The position numbers were made by a program, and so were the translations under genes. Of a stretch of DNA of 50,495 nucleotides, positions 1-8,910 are shown in pieces. Each line of letters starts with the position of its first letter. Position 1 is the first letter of the stretch. The DNA comes from Tenacibaculum sp. M341. GTDB lineage: Bacteria > Bacteroidota > Bacteroidia > Flavobacteriales > Flavobacteriaceae. The notes beneath the pieces were generated by a model. It was not told where the DNA came from. It did not search any database and saw only the letters and a program-made list of their open reading frames with translations. Location: NCBI RefSeq assembly GCF_004337695.1, contig NZ_SJXJ01000027.1:1-50495 (forward strand), given 5' to 3'.

Positions 1-33
1 AAAAACTTCTAATATTTTGTCGTAATTTGCTCG

Positions 34-101
34 AAAGTTGTGCATAAATTAATTGTTGTGGTGACATTAATTTAAGGCTTATTAGCTGTAAGCACAACTT
101 T
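34..101. repeat. nested inverted repeat near left edge
   Basis: An outer perfect 10-base inverted repeat (AAAGTTGTGC at 34-43, GCACAACTTT at 92-101) encloses a second perfect 9-base one (TAAATTAAT at 45-53, ATTAATTTA at 66-74). A further copy of GCACAAC lies at 111-117. The 180 bases before the first gene hold no ORF I can support. The structure could be the edge of a mobile or repeated element, or the 3' structure of a gene outside the window. Confidence 0.45.
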
Positions 102-180
102 TATCTAAATGCACAACGGGTAATAATAGTTTTATTCCTTTAAAAGCTCAGATTTAATTAAAAAGACATGAGTATAATTT

Positions 181-603
181 TTATTTTGAATGTGTAATAA
201 TACTATAACTTACAACAGATACAAAAACAATACTTAACCAAAATATAATTCCTAGAATTTTAGCCTTTTCTGCTTGTTTTAGTTTTTTGTCAAAGCCATG
301 TTTTTTGAATCGTTCCATTTCAGATTCAGTAAAATGATCGTCTCTCCATTGATGATATGGTGTAAAGAAAGGAAGAAAGAAAAAAGAAAACCATTCTTCA
401 TTTGTAAGTGGAGTTTCTTTTCTTTTTTGTTGAAACTCTATAAACTTAAAGTATTCATTTTCAATTATTTTTTTTTCATCATTAGTAATGTTTCTAGATT
501 CAAATTCCGCTTTAGCTTTCCTAATTTTAGATTTATCTAGACTATTTTTTATAACATTAAATAACTCTACGTTAGAATATTGAGAAATGTCTTTTTTGAT
601 CAT
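181..603 (-). CDS. hypothetical protein with C-terminal membrane anchor
   Basis: I do not recognise this 140-residue protein. The first two thirds are charged and probably helical, with a Phe-rich patch near residues 68-80 (WFSFFFLPFF). One hydrophobic segment of about 20 residues lies near residues 115-135, followed by a short polar tail. It is therefore probably a tail-anchored inner-membrane protein with a cytoplasmic N-terminus. There is no signal peptide. It is the last gene of a run of minus-strand orphan genes, 55 bases downstream of the SUKH-like gene. The base composition matches the neighbours. Confidence 0.6.
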   Translation of the reverse strand: MIKKDISQYSNVELFNVIKNSLDKSKIRKAKAEFESRNITNDEKKIIENEYFKFIEFQQKRKETPLTNEEWFSFFFLPFFTPYHQWRDDHFTESEMERFKKHGFDKKLKQAEKAKILGIIFWLSIVFVSVVSYSIITHSK

Positions 604-658
604 GTTAATTTTTTCTTTTTCAAAATAGCAACAAATTAAATATTTATGAAGTTACTTT

Positions 659-1126
659 TTATCTTATTTCTTGATTATAAATTTTTAATAAGAATTCTTC
701 AAAACTATCAGTTACAAAATGATAATCGAATGTTTCTTCTTTTGTTTTTTGTTTTAAATAAATTTTATTTGGATTCTTTTGATCAAATACAAAATCAATA
801 AACTTTTTGTTCTGCGGAATTGATAGGTGCCCGAATAATAAATAGCCTTTATTATCCAAAATAGGTTCATCAAAAACCTCTTGATCTCCAAATACTATTC
901 CACTATTATTAAAACCAAACAATGTAAAATCTTCATCAGTTTGGTCATTAAAATATGATAAACCCGAATACGTTTTAAGAAATTCTATATAAATTTTATT
1001 TTTTGTTAAAAAAGGAAATTCCTCAATAAAGGATGTGATTTTTATTTCTTCCTCTTTAGAAAAATCAATAGTGTTATTGATACAATTTGAAAATTTGGAG
1101 CTAAACTTTTTTATTAATTGATTCAT
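659..1126 (-). CDS. SUKH/SMI1-KNR4-like protein (immunity-type)
   Basis: This 155-residue cytoplasmic protein has the usual layout of the SUKH (SMI1/KNR4) superfamily. A helical start contains YIEFLKTYSGLSYF (residues 46-59, matching the family's 'lP.dy..fl...nG' element). A beta-rich core follows with LFGFNN and GYLLFGHLS, and then a C-terminal helix, DSFEEFLLKIYN. In bacteria, SUKH proteins are mostly immunity partners of polymorphic toxins, and some occur alone. No toxin gene is next to it here, so it may be an orphan immunity gene. The assignment is by pattern, not by search. Confidence 0.55.
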   Translation of the reverse strand: MNQLIKKFSSKFSNCINNTIDFSKEEEIKITSFIEEFPFLTKNKIYIEFLKTYSGLSYFNDQTDEDFTLFGFNNSGIVFGDQEVFDEPILDNKGYLLFGHLSIPQNKKFIDFVFDQKNPNKIYLKQKTKEETFDYHFVTDSFEEFLLKIYNQEIR

Positions 1127-1168
1127 TTCAAATAAAATTACTTATAAATGATAGAGAAATTACACTAA

Positions 1169-2650
1169 TTATTGAGCGTTTTTTTTACTATTTAATACAA
1201 TTGATACAAAGATGAATATAAGTAAGCAAATAACAATAAAACTGTCGCCAATCGTAGCATAAATGGTTTTTGTACCTTTAGTAGGTAATTGTGTAATCAT
1301 AGTTTTGTTGTTTTCATCAAAATGATCCATTTCACTAATTACTTTACCAGTGTAGTCTGTACCTATTGATAAACCATGACTTGTTTGTCTGATAAAGTTA
1401 AAACCTTGTTCTATAGCTCTGTATTTAGTCATATCAGTATGTAAAGGATCAATTTCTTTATAATCGTTACTTGGAGACAATAAAATATCAGCACCTTTGG
1501 TTTGTTTTAAAAAATTAGGAAAATCTAAATCAAAACAAATAGCACTAGAAATAGTTCCGTATTCAGTAGCTATTTTTGGAATTGGAGTAGATTTGTTGTT
1601 GCTAATAGGTTCTTCTGCCCCAGGAACAGAAATACCTTTCCAATAATCAATAACCATTTTGCCTTTTTTATTAAACATTACAAATTTGTTTTCTAAAAAC
1701 TTAGCATTGCTAGGATCTATAATTGCTAAACCTAGCCCTAAATATATTTGCTGATCAATGGCTATTTTACTAGCTTTTTCATAGAGTTTGTTTTCATCTT
1801 CTTTTAAAATAATACTATTGCCCTCTGCCCAAAAAACAATTTTTGCTCCAGCTTGTGCTTCTGCGATGCTTCTGTCAAAAAGATACTGATTTAATCGATT
1901 CGTGTTTTTTTGAGTAACTGCTTTTATATCGTTTTTAACTTCATTATTGTTTAAGCCTTGAATATCAATCATAAAATTTAAACTATCTAATGATGAGATA
2001 GAAGCTATTTTAACGGTTGAAGTATTTGATTTCTTAAAATGAATTCTTTGTACTCCGAAAATTAAGGTAGTCGCTAACACAAGTACATAAGCAATAACTC
2101 CTCTTTTTACATTTGACCATTCGTTTTTTTGTTCATGTACCCAATTACAAACAGCAGCAAACCATGTGATTAAAAAAGTAATATATCCTAATCCAAATAC
2201 TGAAACAGATTGTATTAATGAAAGCTGTGATTGCTGAGTGTAAGCCATGTGACCCCAAGTACCATACAAATTAAATTGACAGTATGCATATTCTACAATA
2301 ACAGCAGTTGTAGGGAATATAAGTGTGCTTAAAAAAGAGTTTCGTTTTTTAGAAAAAAATGAATCTACTAAATATGGAATTGCAGCAAGTGAACTATAAA
2401 TTAGTGCTATAACTACTGATATTGTAACAGGTAAAAAAGGAACAACATCAAAACCGATGTAGTAACTAATAGCAATAGCTACTAAGGCAAATATATATCC
2501 TTGCCATCGGTTTAATTTTCTAACTCCAAAAAGAAGCATTGAAGTTGATATCCATATGACAAAAAAAGAGGAATATTGTCCGTTTGAAAATATCATTAAA
2601 GTTAATAGAGTAACTAAGAAAAGCGCTTTTTTAAGAATATTGTTTTTCAT
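1169..2650 (-). CDS. apolipoprotein N-acyltransferase-like nitrilase-fold membrane protein
   Basis: The N-terminal ~200 residues contain about six to seven hydrophobic segments. A carbon-nitrogen hydrolase (nitrilase) domain of about 260 residues and one final C-terminal membrane segment (about 468-487) follow. This is the architecture of Lnt, which adds the third acyl chain to lipoproteins on the outer face of the inner membrane. The Glu-Lys-Cys triad is visible: E276 in FWAEGNS, K338 in YWKGISVPG and C372 in ICFDLDFP. The motif contexts differ from textbook Lnt (PETA, YYKRHLVPFGE, ICYE). It sits alone among accessory genes, so it may be a paralogue acting on another substrate. Length is close to the normal 500. 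Confidence 0.7.
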   Translation of the reverse strand: MKNNILKKALFLVTLLTLMIFSNGQYSSFFVIWISTSMLLFGVRKLNRWQGYIFALVAIAISYYIGFDVVPFLPVTISVVIALIYSSLAAIPYLVDSFFSKKRNSFLSTLIFPTTAVIVEYAYCQFNLYGTWGHMAYTQQSQLSLIQSVSVFGLGYITFLITWFAAVCNWVHEQKNEWSNVKRGVIAYVLVLATTLIFGVQRIHFKKSNTSTVKIASISSLDSLNFMIDIQGLNNNEVKNDIKAVTQKNTNRLNQYLFDRSIAEAQAGAKIVFWAEGNSIILKEDENKLYEKASKIAIDQQIYLGLGLAIIDPSNAKFLENKFVMFNKKGKMVIDYWKGISVPGAEEPISNNKSTPIPKIATEYGTISSAICFDLDFPNFLKQTKGADILLSPSNDYKEIDPLHTDMTKYRAIEQGFNFIRQTSHGLSIGTDYTGKVISEMDHFDENNKTMITQLPTKGTKTIYATIGDSFIVICLLIFIFVSIVLNSKKNAQ

Positions 2651-2767
2651 TTTTATTGATGAGTTAAATTAATGTTGATGCAATTTCACATTATTTTAAC
2701 CCGTTTCTTAGCCTATTCTATTGAAGCGTCGTTTGGAGGTGTTGAATTGTTATTTTTGAGTTACAAA

Positions 2768-3145
2768 TTATGAGATATCTTGATTTATAAGTTCAGTTAA
2801 CCAAGAATTAAAGATGTCATTATCTAAAACTGAGTCTACAATGATTGAGTCGATTTTTTCATTAGAAACTTTACTATCATATAAGTATATTTCAAATTTT
2901 TGCTCCTCATTTATAGTCATATCAATGCTAATATTATAATTACCATCATGTAAACGAGCTCTGGTTAGTTTAAGAAAATAAAGAGATTGACCAGCCCTTA
3001 ATTTAGAGTTATATCCTTCCTTGATAAATTCATCAATAAGGTCTAACATTAATTTAAATTGAGGGTTTGTGATTCCTGTAAAATAAGACTTTACATCTAT
3101 CCATGATTTTTCAAAATCTTTTTTTATTTTATCTGTATACTTCAT
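2768..3145 (-). CDS. hypothetical protein
   Basis: This 125-residue soluble protein is unknown to me. The N-terminal half looks helical (KKDFEKSWIDVKSYF; QFKLMLDLIDEFIKEGY). The centre looks like beta strands (YNISIDMTINEEQKFEIYLYD), and a helix closes the protein. It has no signal peptide or membrane segment. It lies 29 bases downstream of the next minus-strand gene (3175-3600), so the two are probably co-transcribed. Small alpha/beta proteins in such orphan clusters are often immunity proteins, but nothing in this sequence proves that. Confidence 0.5.
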   Translation of the reverse strand: MKYTDKIKKDFEKSWIDVKSYFTGITNPQFKLMLDLIDEFIKEGYNSKLRAGQSLYFLKLTRARLHDGNYNISIDMTINEEQKFEIYLYDSKVSNEKIDSIIVDSVLDNDIFNSWLTELINQDIS

Positions 3146-3174
3146 TTTTATAAAGGAAAGCCTTTCTTAAAAAA

Positions 3175-3600
3175 TTATCTATAAGCGATTAACTTTAAAC
3201 AACTATTATTGTTTTCTATTAAAAATTGACCCATTTCATTAATTATTTTCTCAATATCATTTATGTTTTGAAAGATTGTTTTTTGAGCTCCTTTGATAAG
3301 ATTCCCATGAATGTATTTCTTATCTTGAATTTTATATTCTTTAGGGAATTCAATCCATTCTACTTCTTTGTAAAAAATAGGTTCTTCAAAAAATGGTTTA
3401 TAGTCTGATGTTCCATATAAATATGTGTCATAAATTTTATCAGAATAAATCAACTTATAACGGATGTATGTTTTTTCAATACTGTAAGTTATAGTATCAA
3501 TCAGTTTTTCCCATTTGGCATTATTCATAAAAGAAGATGAAAATCTATCTTTTATAAATAAATCTATTTGATCAATTTTTACAGGTCTTTCAAAGTTCAT
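3175..3600 (-). CDS. hypothetical protein (possible DUF6678-like)
   Basis: This is a 141-residue soluble protein. The stretch SFMNNAKWEKLIDTI (residues 23-37), a beta hairpin with YLYGTSDYKPFF, then EVEWIEFP, and a short end LKLIAYR recall, from memory, the DUF6678-type families of small bacterial proteins. That resemblance is weak and unsearched. It is the first gene of a probable pair with the 125-residue protein downstream. The start is the only ATG that keeps the full N-terminus. Confidence 0.5.
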   Translation of the reverse strand: MNFERPVKIDQIDLFIKDRFSSSFMNNAKWEKLIDTITYSIEKTYIRYKLIYSDKIYDTYLYGTSDYKPFFEEPIFYKEVEWIEFPKEYKIQDKKYIHGNLIKGAQKTIFQNINDIEKIINEMGQFLIENNNSCLKLIAYR

Positions 3601-3635
3601 AAAGAGTAGGTTCAGAGAAATTTTAAAGTTAAGAT

Positions 3636-4223
3636 TTATTCTCCTATAATAAACCTTTCATAAATAACATCAATTTCTAAACGTTTCCAGCTAGTAGTAC
3701 TAAAATCATAATATTCTTTAGAGATCGATATTTTTAGATGGTTTTTATCAATAATTTCTAAATCACTCATAATAAAAACTTCTTTATCACTTCTTACATT
3801 ATCTATATACAGTTTTTCTGTGTAGTTTTTCTTTTCGAGTAAAAATGAATTATTCTCAAATTTGAAAAAGGTTCCATACCCATATTTAACAAAGCCAGTA
3901 ACAAAACCTTCAGGATTGTGATCATAGTCGAATGTTATATTGGTTTTAGGAAATCCAAAAGAAATAAGTTTACTTTTATTAGTTTGATATTCATGAGGTC
4001 TTATTTCTAAATCATTAAAACCAAAAGCAGGTATTTGATCGACTAATTCATTTGTTAGAATACCATTATTATTTATATCAATAGCGATGTTTGATTTGAA
4101 TGAAACTGTAGTGTAATGTCCTGTGTATTGTTTTAACGTATCATCAATAATTTCATTTTCACTACAGTTACCTAAAAGGAGTGTAAACATTACACCTAAG
4201 ATAGGTATAAGAACTTTTTTCAT
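3636..4223 (-). CDS. hypothetical lipoprotein
   Basis: The 195-residue protein begins with a lipoprotein signal: MKK, a hydrophobic stretch, and lipobox LLGNC with Cys20. The mature part is beta-rich and polar, with no domain I recognise. It is probably attached to the periplasmic or outer membrane. It is transcribed alone on the minus strand, with 82 bases to the serine hydrolase gene upstream. Confidence 0.6.
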   Translation of the reverse strand: MKKVLIPILGVMFTLLLGNCSENEIIDDTLKQYTGHYTTVSFKSNIAIDINNNGILTNELVDQIPAFGFNDLEIRPHEYQTNKSKLISFGFPKTNITFDYDHNPEGFVTGFVKYGYGTFFKFENNSFLLEKKNYTEKLYIDNVRSDKEVFIMSDLEIIDKNHLKISISKEYYDFSTTSWKRLEIDVIYERFIIGE

Positions 4224-4305
4224 AATTATTTTATTTAGGTTAATTAATTATTGCATGATATAATTGATAAGGGAAATTATAGTCAGTTTTTATTTTATGA
4301 ATCTC

Positions 4306-5520
4306 TTAATCTAATTTGTAGCCATCAAGTTTGTCCCATATACTCCAAAGTGTATTTAGTAATTCTTCATTGCTAGGTTCAACATGAGTATTAACTATTA
4401 AAACTCTTCCTTGTTTGTTATGAGCATTAAAAAAGAATAGAGAAATTAAGCCAAAATCACCTCCAGTATGACCAAAATTGCCAGCTTCGGTTTTTCCCAT
4501 AAATAAACCTTCATCATAATGAACAGATAAAGCCGGATTTTCTTTTTTAAATTGATCAACAGATGCTATAAAATCTGTGCTTCCAAATAGCTGTAGATAA
4601 TTCTCTTTCTTTAATAATTCACCTTTTCCAAATTGACCTTTTATCAATTCATTTAAAAGTAATCCTAAATCGTGAGAAGAAGTATAAAGACCACCGTCAG
4701 GATATGCCTGAAGTCTGTACACAGGAACTTCAGTATTACCATAATAAAGGTTTGAAGTTTTGGTAGTATCTACAGTTTCATACGACCAACCTGAAGAGGT
4801 CATTTTTAGAGGATCAAAAATATATTTTTTAGTAAAGTTAGGAAATGTTTCACCAGTTGCTCTTTCTAATACATAAGCAGCCAATGCAGCACCAACGTTT
4901 GTATAATTGAATTTAGTTCCTGGTTTTTCATTCGTAAATACTTTTTCTGAATAGGATTGACTCTCTTTTAAAAGTATCTTTTTTAGAAAATCAGACATAG
5001 AAGTATGAGTGTTAGAAGGTTTAAAAACTTCTTTCATTATATCTATACCATTAAATCCATTATCTTCTTTAAGTACATAAGTGTTTTCATCATAAAAATC
5101 CGTGTCAGCAATAGAAGAGGTATGATTTGCTAATTGACGAATAGTGATTTTTTCTTCAGGGAAATTAGGATTCGTTACATCGAAATCTAGATATTGATTA
5201 ATAGGATCGTCTAAATTTAGTTTACCCAATTCTTGTGCTTTTAATAACGATAATCCAATAAACATTTTTGATACCGACCCAACTTTTTGAAGTGTATTTG
5301 AACTGTATACTTTTTTATTGGTAATATCTGAAAATCCAAACCCTTTTTCATACACTATTTTTTCTTCATTAGCTATAGCAACAGAAAAACCATGAATTAT
5401 TCCTTTTTTAGAAATTTCATTTAATTCATTAGTAAGAGATTGAAATTTATCTTCTTTTTGTTCTTGTTGTTTGCACGAAACAAACAATACTGACATACAA
5501 ATAAGTAGTAGTTTTTTCAT
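4306..5520 (-). CDS. serine hydrolase, beta-lactamase/penicillin-binding-like lipoprotein
   Basis: This is a class C beta-lactamase-fold protein of 404 residues. All three active-site motifs are present: S82-x-x-K85 (SVSK), Y206-T-N (YTN) and H351-T-G-G (HTGG). The family includes esterases, D-aminopeptidases and peptidases as well as beta-lactamases, so the substrate cannot be read from sequence. The N-terminus is a lipoprotein signal ending VSC (Cys16), which places the enzyme on the periplasmic side of a membrane. There is no adjacent ampR-type regulator, so resistance is not suggested. Confidence 0.85.
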   Translation of the reverse strand: MKKLLLICMSVLFVSCKQQEQKEDKFQSLTNELNEISKKGIIHGFSVAIANEEKIVYEKGFGFSDITNKKVYSSNTLQKVGSVSKMFIGLSLLKAQELGKLNLDDPINQYLDFDVTNPNFPEEKITIRQLANHTSSIADTDFYDENTYVLKEDNGFNGIDIMKEVFKPSNTHTSMSDFLKKILLKESQSYSEKVFTNEKPGTKFNYTNVGAALAAYVLERATGETFPNFTKKYIFDPLKMTSSGWSYETVDTTKTSNLYYGNTEVPVYRLQAYPDGGLYTSSHDLGLLLNELIKGQFGKGELLKKENYLQLFGSTDFIASVDQFKKENPALSVHYDEGLFMGKTEAGNFGHTGGDFGLISLFFFNAHNKQGRVLIVNTHVEPSNEELLNTLWSIWDKLDGYKLD

Positions 5521-5628
5521 AGAATTATTTTGGTTTTTAATAGGTGTTAAATATATTATTTTTTTATTTAAAAAAACAATTTATAAATAGGGGAGGAAGA
5601 GAAGAGTTAGTAAAGTTATCAATATAGT

Positions 5629-6423
5629 TTATTTACTTATTTGAAGTATTCTAATAGCACCTTGAATAACTAATATAAATACAATGCTGCCTATAATTAA
5701 ATCTGGTTTATTTGAATCAAACCCGTTAACTAATATAGCAGCAACAATCACTCCTAAATTTATAATAACATCATTAGAAGTAAAAATCATGCTAGCTTTC
5801 ATATGAGCTTCTTCATTATTTTTTGATTTTTGCAAAATAAAAAGACAAATTCCATTAGCTATTAGGGCAAGAATAGAAACCACTATCATAGTTGTGAAAT
5901 CGGGGAATTTTTCAGCATTTAAAAACCTTCTTATTACTTCAATAAACCCTAAAATTGCTAGAGTAATTTGAAAATATCCAGCAATTTCAGCTATTCTCTT
6001 CTTTTTTATTAAGGATCCTCCAACAGCAAACAAGCTAATCCCGTATACAAAAGTGTCAGCAAGCATATCTAATCCATCAGCAATCAATCCCATTGATTTG
6101 GATATGATTCCTGTTGTTATTTCTACAATAAAAAAAGTAAAATTAATTATTAATACAGTCCATAGTAATTTTCTTTGATTTTGATCGTCATTAAATTCAG
6201 TTTGATTCGTATGCTCAGTAGTAATTTTTTTACCTCCCAAATTCAATTCAGTAATATATTTTTCAATAAGATCAATTTCATCTGTATGAAAAACAGTTAG
6301 TTTTCTATTAGGTATGTCAAAATGTAAATTAGCAATACTGGAAATTTCATCTAATTTCATTCTAATTAAATTTTCTTCAGAAGGACAATCCATTTTTGTA
6401 ATTTCAAATATTGTTTTATTCAT
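5629..6423 (-). CDS. cation diffusion facilitator family metal exporter
   Basis: Residues 1-75 form a small ferredoxin-like domain with M-D-C-P-S-E-E at 11-17, resembling HMA metal-binding domains in which C13 could bind a metal. Residues 85-260 carry six hydrophobic segments typical of cation diffusion facilitators. The metal-site motif ADGLDMLADTF (D116, D119, D123) is on TM2, and SNDVIINLG is on TM5. CDF proteins exchange Zn2+, Co2+ or Cd2+ for protons across the inner membrane. The usual C-terminal cytoplasmic domain is absent and an N-terminal one replaces it. No metal regulator is adjacent. Confidence 0.8.
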   Translation of the reverse strand: MNKTIFEITKMDCPSEENLIRMKLDEISSIANLHFDIPNRKLTVFHTDEIDLIEKYITELNLGGKKITTEHTNQTEFNDDQNQRKLLWTVLIINFTFFIVEITTGIISKSMGLIADGLDMLADTFVYGISLFAVGGSLIKKKRIAEIAGYFQITLAILGFIEVIRRFLNAEKFPDFTTMIVVSILALIANGICLFILQKSKNNEEAHMKASMIFTSNDVIINLGVIVAAILVNGFDSNKPDLIIGSIVFILVIQGAIRILQISK

Positions 6424-6534
6424 TTGTTAATTATAGCTTACAATAGTTGTAAAAATAAGTTATTCAGATAAAAAAAAAACGAATTGTTTACTTGATAACT
6501 AAGTTTTAAATTATAAAAATGAAGGAGTTAATTT

Positions 6535-6999
6535 CTAATTTTTCTTTTGTAAACGATTAAAAGTAAGCATTAAGAAAAACAAAGAAATAACTTCAAAAAA
6601 TACACGTAAGCAATGCCAGAAAGCCCATTTTTTTAATTCAGAAGTTAATTGAGGAGTTTCTAAAATGGTATTGTAAAACTGATGATTTATATTTTTAAAA
6701 TATCCATAAAACATTACAATAATTAAAATAGCAAATAGAGTAGAAGCTGTAGCATATTTTAAAGCTTTAGATTTTTTATAAAAGCAGTAAATGGTAACAG
6801 TTATAGGAACAATTACAGCAATAATGGTTAAAACAGTATAAAATTTGCCTATTGTGGGTCCGAATTTAGTGTAATATTCATGAAACTCTGTATTTGATAA
6901 CGTTTGCCAATACGGAACCAATAAAAAGCCTTCGGTAATTTGGCTACCTAAAAAAATAGAAAAAACAGCAATTAAAGTAAAATATAAGATTCGATTCAT
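6535..6999 (-). CDS. small four-helix membrane protein (DUF1772-like)
   Basis: The 154-residue protein has four hydrophobic segments (about residues 5-25, 50-72, 82-100 and 130-148). The pattern LLVPYW...LSNTEFHEYY after TM1 and W-x-x-x-H-x-x-R before TM4 resembles the DUF1772/anthrone-oxygenase-like family. The reaction is unknown for most members. It begins 70 bases downstream of the Crp/Fnr regulator gene on the same strand, so it may be its target or operon partner. Confidence 0.55.
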   Translation of the reverse strand: MNRILYFTLIAVFSIFLGSQITEGFLLVPYWQTLSNTEFHEYYTKFGPTIGKFYTVLTIIAVIVPITVTIYCFYKKSKALKYATASTLFAILIIVMFYGYFKNINHQFYNTILETPQLTSELKKWAFWHCLRVFFEVISLFFLMLTFNRLQKKN

Positions 7000-7069
7000 T
7001 TTGAATTAAAATTTAATATTCAAAATTCATCATAGACATGTTCATATGCATTTACATATGTCAAAAAAA

Positions 7070-7645
7070 TTAAGGATTACTCATTTTTCTTCGTATTCTA
7101 CTCAATTGAGTAGGAGAGATGCCTAAATAAGAAGCAATATGGTATTGCGGAACAATTGTTTCTATAGTTGGAAACTTTTCTTGCATAATTAAGTACCTTT
7201 TGTTAGCATCTAATAAAGCCATTTCAATTTCTTTCTGTTCTTTTTCTAAAAAGTAATGTTCTGCAATTTTTCTTCCCAATCGTTCTAAATCGTGATATTT
7301 ACTGTAAAGTTTTTCAATATCACTAAAATTAGCAACTAAAATTTCACAGTCAGTTAATGCTTGTTGCGCTATTTTATTTGGTTGTTTGGTAACTAAAGAA
7401 GAGTAAGCTCCAATAATAGAAGAGTCTGTAAAAAATTGTTTGGTGTACTCTTTACCTTTTTCATTTAAGAAAAAAGCTCTGATAATTCCTTTTTTTAAGA
7501 ATCCTATTTGTTTAGCATATTCTCCTTCTTTAACAAAAAAGTCTTTTTTATGTAATTGTACAGGTCTAAAAAGTTGTTGTAATTCTTTGATAGTTTTATC
7601 CTCAAGAGGGCTGATTTTTTGAATATAGGTTAGCAATTCTTGCAT
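7070..7645 (-). CDS. Crp/Fnr-family transcriptional regulator
   Basis: Residues 25-115 form a cyclic-nucleotide-binding-like beta roll (FFVKEGEYAKQIGFLKKGIIRAFF). A long dimer helix follows, and then a C-terminal helix-turn-helix, YHIASYLGISPTQLSRIRRK (about 168-187). The phosphate-binding cassette of true cAMP sensors (GE...RxA) is not conserved, which is usual for Bacteroidota Crp-like proteins whose ligand is unknown. The protein is probably cytoplasmic and dimeric. It precedes the DUF1772-like membrane gene in the same direction. Confidence 0.85.
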   Translation of the reverse strand: MQELLTYIQKISPLEDKTIKELQQLFRPVQLHKKDFFVKEGEYAKQIGFLKKGIIRAFFLNEKGKEYTKQFFTDSSIIGAYSSLVTKQPNKIAQQALTDCEILVANFSDIEKLYSKYHDLERLGRKIAEHYFLEKEQKEIEMALLDANKRYLIMQEKFPTIETIVPQYHIASYLGISPTQLSRIRRKMSNP

Positions 7646-7668
7646 TTTAATTTGATTTTAAAGGTTAT

Positions 7669-8073
7669 TTATTGCCACTCAACAAAATCAGTATATTTTT
7701 TATGTTGATACTTATTAAAAGCTCGAATTTTAGTGTACTTCATAGTTGTAATATTTAATTCCCATATTGCCGAAATATCACTCCAAGGATCTGTTACAAA
7801 CTCAACTAAATTTTCATCTTTTAATCTGATGTCATAAATCCAATTAATATTGTTGTTTCTGAGTTTATGATCAACCTCTTTTTTCCAAACTGTTATGTGA
7901 TCACCTCCAATTATAGCCCAATCATTATTACTACTAATAAAACCACAATTCGGAGTTCCATAAAAATCATCATTTATTAATTGATTTCCAAATTGATCTA
8001 TTAAATATGCTTCTTCTTGCTCGTAAACAATCTGTAGTACATCAGTTTTAAATAGGATATTGAAGTTTTTCAT
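7669..8073 (-). CDS. hypothetical beta-rich protein
   Basis: I chose the internal ATG that starts M-K-N-F-N-I-L-F, giving 134 residues. A longer frame begins at a TTG at 8178 but overlaps the upstream gene by more than 50 bases and adds an implausible hydrophobic leader. The protein is soluble and beta-rich (CGFISSNNDWAIIGGDHITVW; WIYDIRLKDENLVEFV). It belongs to no family I know. Its size and position, just after an unrelated 223-residue orphan, fit an immunity-type protein, but that is only context. Confidence 0.5.
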   Translation of the reverse strand: MKNFNILFKTDVLQIVYEQEEAYLIDQFGNQLINDDFYGTPNCGFISSNNDWAIIGGDHITVWKKEVDHKLRNNNINWIYDIRLKDENLVEFVTDPWSDISAIWELNITTMKYTKIRAFNKYQHKKYTDFVEWQ

Positions 8074-8125
8074 AAAGTTTATTTTCTGCAAAAAGTAAAA
8101 ATTAAGAAACAGTAATGTTAAAACT

Positions 8126-8797
8126 TTATGATTCTGTTTCATTATAAAAAAAGATTGCTTTATTTTCAGATATTCCAATATCTAAAATATCATATACATA
8201 TTCAATTCCTTTTAGTTCTTCTTTATGAGTGAAATTGCCATTTTTTCTAGAGTCTTTCCAATCATTAAAAAACGAAGGACTTTTGAAAATATTAATTAAA
8301 CCATAATCTAATTTTTTTAGTTCCTCTACAGACCACCAACCAACTACAAGGTCGTTAGATAAAGATTGGGAAGGCAGTGTTTCATTATTTACAGCGGATT
8401 CAACATGTAATCGATTCCACAAAGAAGCTGTTTCTTGATTACATTTTTGATTCACTAGTTTTGTACTGTTTTCATACTTCCATTTATTCATCATTGGTCC
8501 ACGTAATTCGTATAATTTTTTACCATCACCATGATCACAATAAGAACCTAAATAAATAGCTAAAAGTTCATCAAAAAGTGCTTGATTGATGTTTTTGTTA
8601 AAGTTTTGATTTTTAGAAAGGTGTTTAATGGCTTCGGTATTAATTTCTTGTCCCATAGAAAGTAAACCTACTTCTTTTAATTCAGAAGTATTCCAATCTG
8701 ATAAAACCCAATTTCTAAAATTAGAATAATCTGCTAAAAAATTTTCTTTTAGTGATTTATCATTTTTAGCAGTAAAAAAAACGATTCTAGCTCCCAT
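8126..8797 (-). CDS. hypothetical protein
   Basis: This 223-residue soluble protein has no signal peptide. It starts MGARIVFFTAK and has a Trp-rich centre (VVGWWSVEELKKL, about 151-163). It contains one DHGDGKK stretch near residue 90 that could be a loop but is not a known catalytic motif. It is probably co-transcribed with the gene at 7669-8073, 52 bases downstream. I cannot assign a function. Confidence 0.55.
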   Translation of the reverse strand: MGARIVFFTAKNDKSLKENFLADYSNFRNWVLSDWNTSELKEVGLLSMGQEINTEAIKHLSKNQNFNKNINQALFDELLAIYLGSYCDHGDGKKLYELRGPMMNKWKYENSTKLVNQKCNQETASLWNRLHVESAVNNETLPSQSLSNDLVVGWWSVEELKKLDYGLINIFKSPSFFNDWKDSRKNGNFTHKEELKGIEYVYDILDIGISENKAIFFYNETES

Positions 8798-8910
8798 TTT
8801 TATAGTTATTGAATTTTAGTGTAAAAGCTTTTATCATTTGTTTTTAGGAAACTCAGTAGATAGTTTCATTTTATAAAAATAATAGGTAACTATCTACTAA
8901 GTTCATTAGT

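Noticed and set aside
4306-5520. True beta-lactamase resistance gene
   Set aside because: The SxxK, YxN and HTG motifs are shared by esterases and peptidases of the same fold; no resistance-type regulator or mobile context.
8074-8178. 35-codon N-terminal extension of the 134-residue protein
   Set aside because: Starts at TTG inside the preceding gene and adds a hydrophobic stretch not needed by the fold; the internal ATG gives a clean 52-base gap.
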